NCBI GenBank assembly: GCA_031404455.1
Contig: JANNHP010000259.1
Span: forward strand, 1 to 23,561
Direction: 5' to 3'
Source: JANNHP01 sp031404455
GTDB lineage: Bacteria; Planctomycetota; JAJSAM01; JAJVHW01
DNA length: 23,561 nt
The position numbers and the translations under genes were made by a program. The notes under the pieces were generated by a model, which ran no database searches, had not been told where the DNA came from, and worked only from the letters and a program-made list of their open reading frames with translations. Below are positions 7,153-15,869 of the stretch, in pieces (position 1 is the stretch's first letter; every line of letters begins with the position of its first letter).

Positions 7153-9162
7153 GTGAACGCGCGCACGCTCGCCGCCGCGGTCCTGGTCGTCGTCCTCGGC
7201 GCCGCCTGCTGGTTCTTCGCGAGCGGACACGTCGAGGAACCGGTCGCGCCGCCGCCGGCCGTGCGGACCGATCCCGCGGCGCCGTCGCCCCTTGCGCCGT
7301 TGCCGCCGCGCGAGCGTTCGCCCGCGGCCGCCGAACCGACCGCGGCGGACGAACGCGTCGTCGTCGTCCGCGTCGTCGAGAAGGAGACGAAGTCGCCCAT
7401 CGTCGCGGCCACGGTCGCGCTCATCGCCGACGATCTCGTGCCGCGCGAGGCGACGACGGACGCCTCGGGCGTCGCTCGCGTCTCCGGTCCGGCGGGCGCG
7501 GACGGCGAGCGTCTCCTCGTCCGGGCCGCGGGCTTCTCCTCGCAGTTCGCGTACGCGAACTCGAACGACGTCGACGTAACGGTCGAGATGGCACGCGGCA
7601 TCGCGGTCGCGGGCGTCGTCCTCGAGACCGACGGACGTCCGATCGCGGGCGCGCGCGTCGTCCACCGCCGCGGCGGCGAGGACGAGGATTGTCTCGCCGA
7701 GAGCTATCCGCCGCTCGCCGAGGCGACGACCGGTGCGGACGGCGCGTTCCGGCTGGAGGGGCTTCGCTCGGATCGTCCGGCGGGGATTTCCGTCTCGGCG
7801 TCGCGACACGTGGCGAAGTCCGCGAGGTGGGATCCGGCCGCGCCCGTGCGGGTCGAGATCCGCCTCGACCGCGCGGGACGCATCACCGGCGTCGTCCTCG
7901 ACCCAACGCTCGCCCCCGCGGCCGGGGCGAGCGTCTATGCCTATCAGTCCGAGTCCATCGACCCCGTCGGCGCGCCGATCGACGAGGACGTCACGTCCGA
8001 CGCGTCAGGCCGCTACGAGATCGACGGCATCCCGTTCGTCGGCGCGTGGACGATCGTGGCCTCAAAGGCCGGTTTCGCCTACGCGCTCCGCGGAGAAGTC
8101 GTCGTCGACGCCGCGCACCAGGAAGTCTCGTGCGATCTCCTGCTCCGCCCGCTCGCGCGGATCGAGGTCGTCGTCGTGGACGCCGCAGGCGCGCCGGTCG
8201 AGGAGGGCACCGTCAGCTACCAGACAGTCGGCGAGAGGGCGGGAGTGAAGCTCGACGCGGACGGACGGTGCGTCCTCGAGCTCGGCGATCCGGGCGCGTG
8301 CCGGATCCAGGTCGAGACGCCGCGGCACCCATTCTTCGAGACGGACGCGACGTGCGCGTCCGGCGAGACGACGCCGCTCCGGATCGAACTTGCCGAGGGC
8401 GTCACGGTCGCGGGCGTCGTCGTCGACGATCTCGGCCACGCGGTGCCGCAGGCGGAGGTCGAGGTGCAGGGGCACGTCGGCCGCGACGGCCAGTGGTTCG
8501 ATCGCGCGACGACTTCGGGGGACGACGGCGCCTTCCGTGTCCAGGGCCTCGGCGCGCAGGTGTACGCAGTGAAGGCGTCGGCGGCCGGCCACGGGGAGGC
8601 GACGGTCTCGGACGTCGTCGCGCCCGCGGACGGCGTCCGCGTCGTGCTGCGCCGCCACGGCCGCGTGACGCTGCGACTGCGCGCGCCGGACGGGATTCCG
8701 ACTTCCGAGGACTGCATGGTGACGTTCACCGGTCGCGACGCCCCGCACTTGCGCCTCACCAGCGGTTGGACCGACGGTCGCGTCTCCACGTCGCTCCCGT
8801 CCGGTCGCTGGTTCGTGGCCGTTCACAAGTCCGGACACGTGCGGGTGCAGCATCCGTTCGAGGTCTCTCCCGGCGCGGAGACGTCGATCGGCGAGATCGT
8901 GCTCCAGGAGGGCGTCGGACTCAACTGCGTCGTCCGGGATGCGGCAGGAGAACCCGTCACCGACGCTCAAGTCGTCGTCTCCCGGATCGATGGTGCGATC
9001 GTCTCCTCGCAGCGCGTGGACGAAACGGGCGCCATCAGCGATCGCCAACTCGCTGGCCGTTACCGCGTCGCCGTCTCCCGGAAGAAGCGCGAACTCGCCA
9101 CGCGCGAAGTCGAGCTCCGTGACGGCGAGGAGACGAACTTGGAGATCGTGGTTCCCGAATGA
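7153..9162 (+). CDS. Membrane-anchored carboxypeptidase regulatory-like repeat protein, paralog 1
   Basis: The 669-aa product has a single N-terminal hydrophobic anchor (residues 5-23), a Pro/Ala-rich spacer (28-65), and then about seven beta-sandwich units of the CarboxypepD_reg type (roughly 68-147, 150-238, 242-332, 336-413, 418-498, 503-583, 588-669). Units show the family pattern 'G.V.d..G.p..GA.V' near the start and 'T.aDG.FRleGL' in the middle, for example GVVLETDGRPIAGARVV and TTGADGAFRLEGL. The Cys at residue 19 sits inside the hydrophobic core and lacks a proper lipobox, so a transmembrane anchor is more likely than a lipoprotein. Such units serve as extracytoplasmic structural or ligand-binding modules; no catalytic domain is present. 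GTG 7153 has no good ribosome site. The stop overlaps the next gene's ATG by 4 bp. Confidence 0.88.
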   Translation: MNARTLAAAVLVVVLGAACWFFASGHVEEPVAPPPAVRTDPAAPSPLAPLPPRERSPAAAEPTAADERVVVVRVVEKETKSPIVAATVALIADDLVPREATTDASGVARVSGPAGADGERLLVRAAGFSSQFAYANSNDVDVTVEMARGIAVAGVVLETDGRPIAGARVVHRRGGEDEDCLAESYPPLAEATTGADGAFRLEGLRSDRPAGISVSASRHVAKSARWDPAAPVRVEIRLDRAGRITGVVLDPTLAPAAGASVYAYQSESIDPVGAPIDEDVTSDASGRYEIDGIPFVGAWTIVASKAGFAYALRGEVVVDAAHQEVSCDLLLRPLARIEVVVVDAAGAPVEEGTVSYQTVGERAGVKLDADGRCVLELGDPGACRIQVETPRHPFFETDATCASGETTPLRIELAEGVTVAGVVVDDLGHAVPQAEVEVQGHVGRDGQWFDRATTSGDDGAFRVQGLGAQVYAVKASAAGHGEATVSDVVAPADGVRVVLRRHGRVTLRLRAPDGIPTSEDCMVTFTGRDAPHLRLTSGWTDGRVSTSLPSGRWFVAVHKSGHVRVQHPFEVSPGAETSIGEIVLQEGVGLNCVVRDAAGEPVTDAQVVVSRIDGAIVSSQRVDETGAISDRQLAGRYRVAVSRKKRELATREVELRDGEETNLEIVVPE

Positions 9163-11396
9163 CCCTGCGCGCGTTCGCCGCCGTCGCGCTGGTCGCCGTG
9201 TTCGGCGGTGCGTGCTGGCTGTTCGCAAGCAGTCACGTCGAAATGGACGTCGCGTCGTCGCCGAACCCAACCGCCGCGCAGCAGATCGCGCCGCCGCGCT
9301 CGCGCCGCGCCGCGACGCATGAAGCAGAGGAGCCGAAACCGGAGCGGCGCGCCGTCGTCCGCGTCGTCTCTCTCGACACGCAGGTCCCGGTCGCGGGCGC
9401 CGCCGTCGAGATCGTCGTCGAGCGCGGCGTGCCCTGGAGCGGCGTGACCGACGCGTCCGGCGTCGCGCACTTCTCGCCGATCGACGCGGAGGGCGCCGAC
9501 GTCCGTGTCCGCGCGACGGGGTTCGTCCTCGCGCGGTTCTTCGCGAACCGCGATCAGCTTCACGCCGAGAGCTCGCCGCTCACGATCCCGCTCGCGCCGG
9601 GTGTGGTGCTCGAAGGCACCGTGCGGTCGGAGGACGGCGACGCCCCGGTCGGCGGCGCGGTCGTCGTCGCGCTGGACACGCGCGTGTTCCATCCGCCGGA
9701 CCCCAAGCCGTTCCTCGCGCGGGCCGAGACCGGCGCCGACGGGAGGTTCCGGCTCGAGGGACTTCTGTCCGGCGAGCCCGCGGTCGTGATGGTGACGGGT
9801 CCGGGTCGCGCGGCGTTCGTCGGGACGATCGATGCGTCCGCGGGCGAACCCACGGTCCTGCGGCTCCGACCGGCCGGGCGCATCGCCGGAACCGTCGTCG
9901 ATCCGGCTGGCGCCGCAGTGGAGGGCGCGAGTGTCGACGCGCTCCCGGCCGTCGAGATCGACATCGCGAACGTGGAATGCGTCCTCTCCGCGAAGACCGA
10001 CGCCGCCGGACGGTTCGAGTTCGACAGCGTCCCGCTCCTCCCGGCGTGGACGCTCGTCGCTTCGAAGGGGGGACTCGCGCGTTCGGAGCCGACCGAGGTC
10101 TCGCTCGACCCATCGAGCCGGGCCGCGACGTGCGTGCTGGCGCTCCGGAGACTCGCGCGGATCGAGGTGACCGTCACCGGTCCGGGCGGCACGCCCGTGC
10201 AGAACGGCCGTGTCCACTGGGAGTGCGACGGAGAGTCGGACAGCGGGCACCTGGACGCCTACGGGCAGTGCGTCGCCGAACTGAGTCACGCGGGGAGCGT
10301 GAAGATCGTGGTGAACACGCCGGATCACCCGCGCTTCGAGACGCGCGCCGAGTGCGTGACCGGAGAGACCTTCGCCTTGGACGTGCGGCTCGCAGCGGGC
10401 GTCAGCATCGCCGGACGCGTGACGGACGATCTCGGCACGGCGCTGCGCGGCGCGCGCGTCGTCGTCCGCTGCGACGAGGGGTTCGAGCGCAGCGAACGCA
10501 CGGGAGCCGACGGCCGGTTCCGCGTGGACGGCCTCGAGGACCGCGAGTACGAGGTCGAGGTGACCGCGCCGGAGCACGAGGGTGCGCGCCTGACGTTCTT
10601 CCGCGCACCAGCGAGCGACGCGACGTTCGCGCTCCGCCGCATGGCCACGGTCGCCCTGCGCCTCAGCATCGCGCCGGTCGGCGAGGAGGCCCGCGGCTGG
10701 TTCATCGACTACGTCCGCGACGACGGGAAGGAACTGCGCAGGGACGACGGTGAACTCGACGACGCCGAGTCCGTCGTCCGCCTCTCGCCCGGACGATGGC
10801 GCGCCCAGATCCGCGTCGAGGGCCTCGCCCCGGCGTCGCGCGAGTTCGAACTGCCGCCAGGCGGCCGCATGGACCTCGGCGAGATCGCGCTCGGCCGGGG
10901 AGTCGTGTTCGAGGGGCGCGTCGAGGACGCCGACGGCCGCGGCGTTCCCGGCGCGACGGTCTCGCGCGGGACGATGCTCCACGTCGAGACGATGTCCGCG
11001 GGGACGTTCCGAGTCGCGCACGCCGCGCCCGGTGTCGAGACGGTCACCGTCTCCGCCGCGGGCTTCACGCCCGTGACGTTGCGTCACTCGCTCGGATCGC
11101 CGTCGGCTCCGCTCGTCATCCGACTCGGGCGCTCGGTGCTGCTCACGGGAACGGTCCGGACCGCGCGCGGCGAAGTCGCGCGCGGCGTCACGGTGCGAGT
11201 CGACTCGGCCGGTGGCGGGTCGTCCGAGACCGCATGGCAGGCCGTCGTCGACGCCGACGGCCGGTACGGCGTGCGCCTCCCGCCGGGTCGGCACCGCGTG
11301 GTCGTCGAGCGCGACGGAATCGCGGTGGCGACACGCGACGTCGAGGTTGGCGAAGATGGGAAGCCGGTGACCGCCGACGTCGAGACTTCCGAGTGA
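9159..11396 (+). CDS. Membrane-anchored carboxypeptidase regulatory-like repeat protein, paralog 2
   Basis: The 745-aa product is built like its upstream neighbour: hydrophobic anchor at residues 4-23, low-complexity spacer, then beta-sandwich units starting at segments such as LEGTVRSEDGDAPVGGAVVV, IAGTVVDPAGAAVEGASV, IAGRVTDDLGTALRGARVVV and FEGRVEDADGRGVPGATV. I count eight units, one more than in the two neighbours; the extra one is the last (LTGTVRTARGEVARGVTV). The anchor region is strikingly similar to paralog 1, sharing ACW-[FL]-FAS-[GS]-HVE, which points to recent duplication of this pair. It begins with ATG in an ATGA overlap with the gene before and ends in a GTGA overlap with the gene after, so translation is probably coupled through all three. 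Ligand and role are unknown. Confidence 0.88.
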   Translation: MTLRAFAAVALVAVFGGACWLFASSHVEMDVASSPNPTAAQQIAPPRSRRAATHEAEEPKPERRAVVRVVSLDTQVPVAGAAVEIVVERGVPWSGVTDASGVAHFSPIDAEGADVRVRATGFVLARFFANRDQLHAESSPLTIPLAPGVVLEGTVRSEDGDAPVGGAVVVALDTRVFHPPDPKPFLARAETGADGRFRLEGLLSGEPAVVMVTGPGRAAFVGTIDASAGEPTVLRLRPAGRIAGTVVDPAGAAVEGASVDALPAVEIDIANVECVLSAKTDAAGRFEFDSVPLLPAWTLVASKGGLARSEPTEVSLDPSSRAATCVLALRRLARIEVTVTGPGGTPVQNGRVHWECDGESDSGHLDAYGQCVAELSHAGSVKIVVNTPDHPRFETRAECVTGETFALDVRLAAGVSIAGRVTDDLGTALRGARVVVRCDEGFERSERTGADGRFRVDGLEDREYEVEVTAPEHEGARLTFFRAPASDATFALRRMATVALRLSIAPVGEEARGWFIDYVRDDGKELRRDDGELDDAESVVRLSPGRWRAQIRVEGLAPASREFELPPGGRMDLGEIALGRGVVFEGRVEDADGRGVPGATVSRGTMLHVETMSAGTFRVAHAAPGVETVTVSAAGFTPVTLRHSLGSPSAPLVIRLGRSVLLTGTVRTARGEVARGVTVRVDSAGGGSSETAWQAVVDADGRYGVRLPPGRHRVVVERDGIAVATRDVEVGEDGKPVTADVETSE

Positions 11397-13459
11397 CCGA
11401 CCGGACCGTCGCTCGCGGCCTCTTCGTCGGTGCGCTCTCCGCGGTCGCGGTCGTGGTCGCCCTCAGTCTGCGGATGGAGACGCCGCAACCGGTCTACGTC
11501 GAGGAAGCTGCGCCGATGCGGACCGCGGTCCCGCCGCCGGAACCCGTCTCGCGTCGCTCGACACAGCCGTGGCAAGCGCCGTCCCAGCCGCCGCCCGCGA
11601 GAAGCGTGCGCATGGTGTGCGGGACCGGCTCGAGCGGACGCCTCGTGCTCGAGGACTTCTCCATTCGGGTCGAGGCGAAGAACCGCGACGAAGCGAGCGA
11701 GGCGCCGGGCCGTCCGATCGCCGACGCGCTGGTCGTCGTCACCGAGGCGACAGGCAAGCGACACGTCGCGCGGACTGACGCCGACGGAAGCGCGCTGTTC
11801 GCGGGACGGTGCGAAGAGGAGGGCGCCCGGTTCGAGGTCAGCGCCGAGGGTTTCGCGACGTGGCGGAGCAGCGAAGAGCACGTCACTCTCCGGGGCGACC
11901 AGACCGTCGATCTCGATCCGATCGTCTCGATCGAGGGAGTGGTTCGCGAACTCGACGGGACTCCGCTGCCCGGTGCGTACCTCAGTGCCGTTGACCGCGG
12001 CCGCGACGCGCCGGGGCGCACGCTCGCGACGTCGGGTGCGGACGGCGCCTTCCGGCTCGCGGACATGCCCGCCTTTCGAGGGCGTGAGATCCGGATCTCG
12101 GCGCGAGGGCACGTGCCGAAGGTGCGCCACGTCGTCGCGGCCGACGGCCCGTTCGACATACGCCTCGCGCCGAGCGGGATCCTCCGCGGCACGGTCGTCG
12201 ATGCGGACGCCCGGCCGCGCGCAGGCGCCACGGTGATCGCGGGCCGCGTGAACAGCCGGTCCTGGTCGGACGACGAGATCAAGGTCTTCTACGAGGCGAC
12301 GACCGACGAGCGCGGCGGCTTCGTCCTCGAAGGGCTTCCGCTCGGCGAGTGGTTCCTCCACGCGTCGATGAGCGGCCTAGCGGACTCAGCCGAGAGCGAC
12401 GGCATCGTCCTCGACGACGCGCACCGCGACGCGACGACCGCGCTCGCGCTGCGGCGGCCCGCGCGGGTCGAAGTGACCGTCACCGACGCGAGCGGGGTCA
12501 TCGTGCGCGACGCCGAGATCGTCTGCCGCAGCGGCGCGGGCGCCCGGGGTGCGCGGCCCGACGCCGGCGGCCGCGCGGCGTTCGACGTGGGGCAGCCGGG
12601 ATCGATCGTCGTCGCGACGGAGTCGCCGGGCTTCCGGCCGACCGAGACCGAGGTGGAGATCGCATCGGGCGAGACGAAGTCGATCACCGTGCGGCTCGAG
12701 ACCGGCGCGATCGTCTCCGGCTTCGTCGTCGACGATCTGGGGCGCGCTCTGCCCGCCGCGAAGGTCTCCGTCGAATCGCGCGGCCGGAGCGCGGGGAAGT
12801 CCAGCGCTGTGACGTGCGGTGCCGACGGATCGTTCCGCATCGCGGGTCTCGACGACGACCGCTACCTGTTCGTCGCGGAGGCCGCGAGGTCCTCGCGCGT
12901 CGAGAGGGTCCTCGCCGCGCCGAACGAAGGGATGCGCGTGGTCCTCTCGCGAACCGGCGCGGTCTCCTTCCGGCTCGTCACCCCGGGCGGCGGGGCGCAT
13001 CCCGCGCTCTATCGGGCGACGTTCGTCCGCGCTGACGACCGCGCGCGCAAGGCGGGCGGCGGCCCTTGGACCGGCGGACTCGTCGAGACGGAGCTGGAGC
13101 CCGGCCGCTGGCGCGCCGTCGTGCAGGCACACGGTTTCGCGGCGGCGTTGCGCGAGTTCGACGTCCGGCCGGGCGAGTCGTCGGAGCTCGGTGAGATCGT
13201 GTTCGACGACGGCGTCGTCGTGGGCGGCCGCGTCGTGGACGCCGACGGCGCCCCGGTCGTCGGCGCGTACGTCGAAGCGCGCGGCGACACCGCGCAGGGA
13301 ACCGCGGCGACCGACGCGACCGGCGCCTTCGTGATCTCGCAAGTCGCCCTCGGCGCAGTCCGGCTCTCGGTCCACTTCGACGGTGTGGACCGCGCGACGA
13401 AGGTCTTGGACGTCGGCAGCGGCGGCGCGCGGGGCGTGGAGGTCGTGCTCGCGAAGTAG
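11393..13459 (+). CDS. Membrane-anchored carboxypeptidase regulatory-like repeat protein, paralog 3
   Basis: The frame is open far upstream into the previous gene, but the start is set at GTG 11393, which overlaps the previous stop as GTGA and places a hydrophobic anchor (residues 7-26, GLFVGALSAVAVVVALSL) at the N-terminus. The 688-aa product then has a Pro-rich spacer (about 30-70) and about seven units, for example IEGVVRELDGTPLPGAYL, LRGTVVDADARPRAGATVI, VSGFVVDDLGRALPAAKV and VGGRVVDADGAPVVGAYV, with the internal signature TSGADGAFRLADM. Unit order matches paralogs 1 and 2, including a more degenerate sixth unit, but the anchor lacks the ACWxFAS motif, so this copy is the more diverged. 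No enzyme domain is seen. It is the last gene of the plus-strand group and is followed by a strong hairpin. Confidence 0.87.
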   Translation: MTDRTVARGLFVGALSAVAVVVALSLRMETPQPVYVEEAAPMRTAVPPPEPVSRRSTQPWQAPSQPPPARSVRMVCGTGSSGRLVLEDFSIRVEAKNRDEASEAPGRPIADALVVVTEATGKRHVARTDADGSALFAGRCEEEGARFEVSAEGFATWRSSEEHVTLRGDQTVDLDPIVSIEGVVRELDGTPLPGAYLSAVDRGRDAPGRTLATSGADGAFRLADMPAFRGREIRISARGHVPKVRHVVAADGPFDIRLAPSGILRGTVVDADARPRAGATVIAGRVNSRSWSDDEIKVFYEATTDERGGFVLEGLPLGEWFLHASMSGLADSAESDGIVLDDAHRDATTALALRRPARVEVTVTDASGVIVRDAEIVCRSGAGARGARPDAGGRAAFDVGQPGSIVVATESPGFRPTETEVEIASGETKSITVRLETGAIVSGFVVDDLGRALPAAKVSVESRGRSAGKSSAVTCGADGSFRIAGLDDDRYLFVAEAARSSRVERVLAAPNEGMRVVLSRTGAVSFRLVTPGGGAHPALYRATFVRADDRARKAGGGPWTGGLVETELEPGRWRAVVQAHGFAAALREFDVRPGESSELGEIVFDDGVVVGGRVVDADGAPVVGAYVEARGDTAQGTAATDATGAFVISQVALGAVRLSVHFDGVDRATKVLDVGSGGARGVEVVLAK

Positions 13460-13523
13460 GGCCGCCGCCGCGCGCTTCGCGACGTGCGTTCGGATGTCGT
13501 CTCCTCCTCGCCCCGGACGAGAA

Positions 13524-13551
13524 GGCCCCGCGCAGTCTCCCGCGCGGGGCC
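13524..13551. terminator. Hairpin between convergent genes, probable bidirectional terminator
   Basis: GGCCCCGCGC (13524-13533) pairs perfectly with GCGCGGGGCC (13542-13551) around an 8-nt loop. It lies 64 bp after the stop of the plus-strand repeat-protein gene and 27 bp after the stop of the minus-strand HEAT gene. There is no T-tract on either side, so it is not a classical intrinsic terminator, but position and stability suggest transcript-end function. Confidence 0.6.
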
Positions 13552-13578
13552 GAGTCGATGTCCCGGGGTGTCCGTGGA

Positions 13579-15630
13579 TCAGAGGATCGTGAGCAGTTCC
13601 GTGATCGCCGGGACGTGCGCCCGGTAGTTCACGTCGGTCGAGAGGCGCGCGAGGGTCGGAACGTCGCGCCGGTCGCCGATCTGCCCGAGCGCCACGACGG
13701 CGAGGGCCCGCGTGAGGTCGGGGTACGTGTCGTCCTCGTCCACAGCGACGTCGAGGAGCGCCTCGATCGCGCGCTCGTCGCCGATCTGGCCGAGGGCCAG
13801 CGCGGCCGAGCCGAGCTCGTAGTTGGAGGACTCGCGGTTGGTGATGACTCCGACGACGTCCGGGATGACCGACGCGTCGCCGAGGAGGCCGGCCGCCATC
13901 GCCGACTGCACGCGCAGATCGCGGTCCGCGTCGTCGCGGAGCGTCGCTCGGATCGATTCCGCCGCCGCGCGGTCGCCGATGAGTCCGAGCGCCAGGGCGC
14001 TCCATCCGCGCACGCGCTTGTCCGCGCCGCGGTCGTTCAGCGTCTTCAGCAGCATCTCGCTCGCGAGCGGATCGCGCACGAGACCCGACGCGAGGGCGAA
14101 GGCCCCGCGAAGCTGAGCGTCGCCGCCCTGCGCGAACCTCTCGCGCAGTGGAGCGCGGATCTCTTCCTCGGGCGCGGCGCCGCCTTCGTCGCCGATCGCG
14201 CGGCCGACGAGGCCGAGCGCCATCGCCGCGAACGCGGGAGTCTGTCCGTGGCTCTTCGCCATCACGTGGCCGAGCGCCGTGACGAGTTCGCGGCGAAGCG
14301 CCGGGTCCACGCCCTTCGCCGCGCCGATCCGCGCGAGCGACATCAGGCTGAAGTTGCGCTGCTGCTCCTCGGCGTTGCCGTCGACCGACTCCCTCAGCAC
14401 TCCGACGATCCGGCGCTGCTGCTTCGCCGTGCACTGCGGGCCGATCTGGCCGAGCGCGATCGCGGCGGAGCGGCGGAGGTTGGCGCCGACGCTCGACTTG
14501 TCCTTCTCGACGATCCTCACGATCTCGTCGAGCGCGGACGTCTCGTCGCCGGGCCGCGACGCGCCGGGGCGTCCGATCTTGCCGAGCGCCGCGACCGCGT
14601 ACGCCGTCTCGAGTTCGGTCAGCGGCACGGCGCCGGGCGCCGAGGCTTTGCCGTTCCTCACCATGGCGACGAGGTCGGGCACCGCCGCGTCGTTGCCGAG
14701 GAGGCCGAGGGCCGAGAGGCACGACGGCTTGATGTCGGCGCCGGGCTCTTTCCGCGCGATCACCTCGAGGAGCGCGGACATCACCGCGTGCTCGCGGTCG
14801 TTCTTGTCTCCGAGGAGTCCGAGCGAGATGGCGGAGAACGGGCGCGCGTACGTGCCGCCCCTCGACTGGTCGCGCACGATGTCGATCAGGAAGGCGCGCG
14901 TCTCGGCGTCGTCGCGCTGCATCAGGCCGAGGGCGAGCGTAGCCGTCTCCTCGATCTCGCGGTGGAGCGATCTCAACTCGTTGCGCGCCATGCGGCGCAG
15001 CGCGCCGACGACGGTGTCGTCGCCGATCTTCGCGAGGCCGAGTTCCGCGGCGGAGCGGATGTGGAAGCTCTCGGACTCGTCGGCGAGGAGTTTCCTCATC
15101 GCCGGGACGATGCGCTCGGCGATCGCCTTCTCCGTCACGGAGACGATCGTGGTGCCCGTGCGGCCGCGGTTGCCGAACGAGACCTGGCCGCGGTTCATGC
15201 GCCGCACGGAGCTCTTCACCTGGAGGATCTCCTCCTTGTTGTAGCCCCACCAGAACGCCCATCCGCCGAAGCCGGTCGCCGACTTGGCGCCGGGTCCGCG
15301 GCTCGTCGTCGGGCCGCCGCCGCTGCCGCCGCTCGTGGGTGTGGGACCCGAGGGCGAGCCCGCGCCGCCCGATCCGCCGCCGCTCGGCGTGCGGGGGCCG
15401 CCCGCGTCGGGGCCGTCTCCCGTCGTCGGTCCGCCGGGGAAGTCGCCGCCGGGCGAGGACGGTCCTCCTGCCGGAGCGGGAGGGGGCGGGTCGGACGGCT
15501 CGCGGCTGTTCGGCGGGATCTCTCCGGCCGGGCCCTTGTACGAACCGCCGTGTGCGTACGCCGCGGAGATCGCTCCGGGCATCGCGACGACCAGCGTGAA
15601 CGCCGCGAACTTCGAGATGAGACGGCGCAT
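13579..15630 (-). CDS. Secreted HEAT-repeat protein with Pro/Gly-rich N-terminal linker
   Basis: From the ATG ending at 15630 the product is 683 aa. CCTCCC at 15639-15644 (GGGAGG on the coding strand, 8 nt away) and an immediate signal peptide (residues 1-26, ending AYA) fix this start over a longer open frame. Residues 27-118 are a Pro/Gly/Ser-rich linker. A short aromatic motif, FGGWAFWWGY (121-130), follows, then from about 165 to the C-terminus an array of HEAT/PBS-type helical repeats with recurring 'AA.ALG.IG' cores (RSAAIALGQIG, GWSALALGLIGD, GSAALALGQIGDERAIEALL). HEAT solenoids are protein-binding scaffolds; no enzyme motif is present. It lies 238 bp downstream of the PQQ-propeller gene on the same strand, which also has a signal peptide and a HEAT-like segment, suggesting related extracytoplasmic roles. 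Confidence 0.85.
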   Translation of the reverse strand: MRRLISKFAAFTLVVAMPGAISAAYAHGGSYKGPAGEIPPNSREPSDPPPPAPAGGPSSPGGDFPGGPTTGDGPDAGGPRTPSGGGSGGAGSPSGPTPTSGGSGGGPTTSRGPGAKSATGFGGWAFWWGYNKEEILQVKSSVRRMNRGQVSFGNRGRTGTTIVSVTEKAIAERIVPAMRKLLADESESFHIRSAAELGLAKIGDDTVVGALRRMARNELRSLHREIEETATLALGLMQRDDAETRAFLIDIVRDQSRGGTYARPFSAISLGLLGDKNDREHAVMSALLEVIARKEPGADIKPSCLSALGLLGNDAAVPDLVAMVRNGKASAPGAVPLTELETAYAVAALGKIGRPGASRPGDETSALDEIVRIVEKDKSSVGANLRRSAAIALGQIGPQCTAKQQRRIVGVLRESVDGNAEEQQRNFSLMSLARIGAAKGVDPALRRELVTALGHVMAKSHGQTPAFAAMALGLVGRAIGDEGGAAPEEEIRAPLRERFAQGGDAQLRGAFALASGLVRDPLASEMLLKTLNDRGADKRVRGWSALALGLIGDRAAAESIRATLRDDADRDLRVQSAMAAGLLGDASVIPDVVGVITNRESSNYELGSAALALGQIGDERAIEALLDVAVDEDDTYPDLTRALAVVALGQIGDRRDVPTLARLSTDVNYRAHVPAITELLTIL

Positions 15631-15840
15631 CGTGAGAACCTCCCTGCGCTCCGGATCACCCCGGAGTCCCGGTACCTCGGCGCGCCTGTCGAGGTGCGGG
15701 TCGTATCGCACGCGAGATGCCAAGCGGCGCGCGTGCCCGCGCCGCAGGGGAATCCGTTACCGGAGCTTCACGCCGTTACGCGCAGCGGGCTGAGCGGTCG
15801 CCTGCGATGACGCGTCCCGCTCGCCTGACCCGGTCGTCGT
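15631..15840. other. Intergenic region between two minus-strand genes, no gene seen
   Basis: This stretch separates the PQQ-propeller gene from the HEAT gene and contains the latter's ribosome site at 15639-15644. Any HEAT-gene promoter must lie here. I see no clear -35/-10 pair, no RNA gene and no convincing small open frame; only a weak 6-bp inverted repeat (ACCTCG at 15674, CGAGGT at 15690) stands out. Confidence 0.5.
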
Positions 15841-15869
15841 GCGAGTGCGGCCGCATCGGCCGCGCTCGC
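15841..15869 (-). terminator. Hairpin at the 3' end of the PQQ-propeller gene
   Basis: Arms 15841-15853 and 15857-15869 are complementary at 12 of 13 positions around a 3-nt loop. The right arm touches the last base of the gene's TAG stop (15869-15871), so in the transcript the hairpin begins right at the stop codon. No U-run follows. A terminator or mRNA 3'-end stabiliser is likely. Confidence 0.5.

Noticed and set aside
7115..7156. Thirteen-codon GTG-started mini-frame whose TGA overlaps the start GTG of the first repeat-protein gene
   Set aside because: It could be a coupling leader peptide, but it has no clear ribosome site of its own and such a short frame is likely by chance.
7160..7225. 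Lipobox-like cysteine (GAAC) in the anchor of the first repeat protein, suggesting a lipoprotein
   Set aside because: Position -3 is Gly rather than Leu/Val/Ile, and the hydrophobic stretch continues past the Cys, so a transmembrane anchor fits better.
12386..15262. Very long Arg-rich minus-strand frame covering the end of the third repeat-protein gene and much of the HEAT gene
   Set aside because: It crosses two well-supported genes on opposite strands, has no recognisable domain and reads as GC-driven low complexity.
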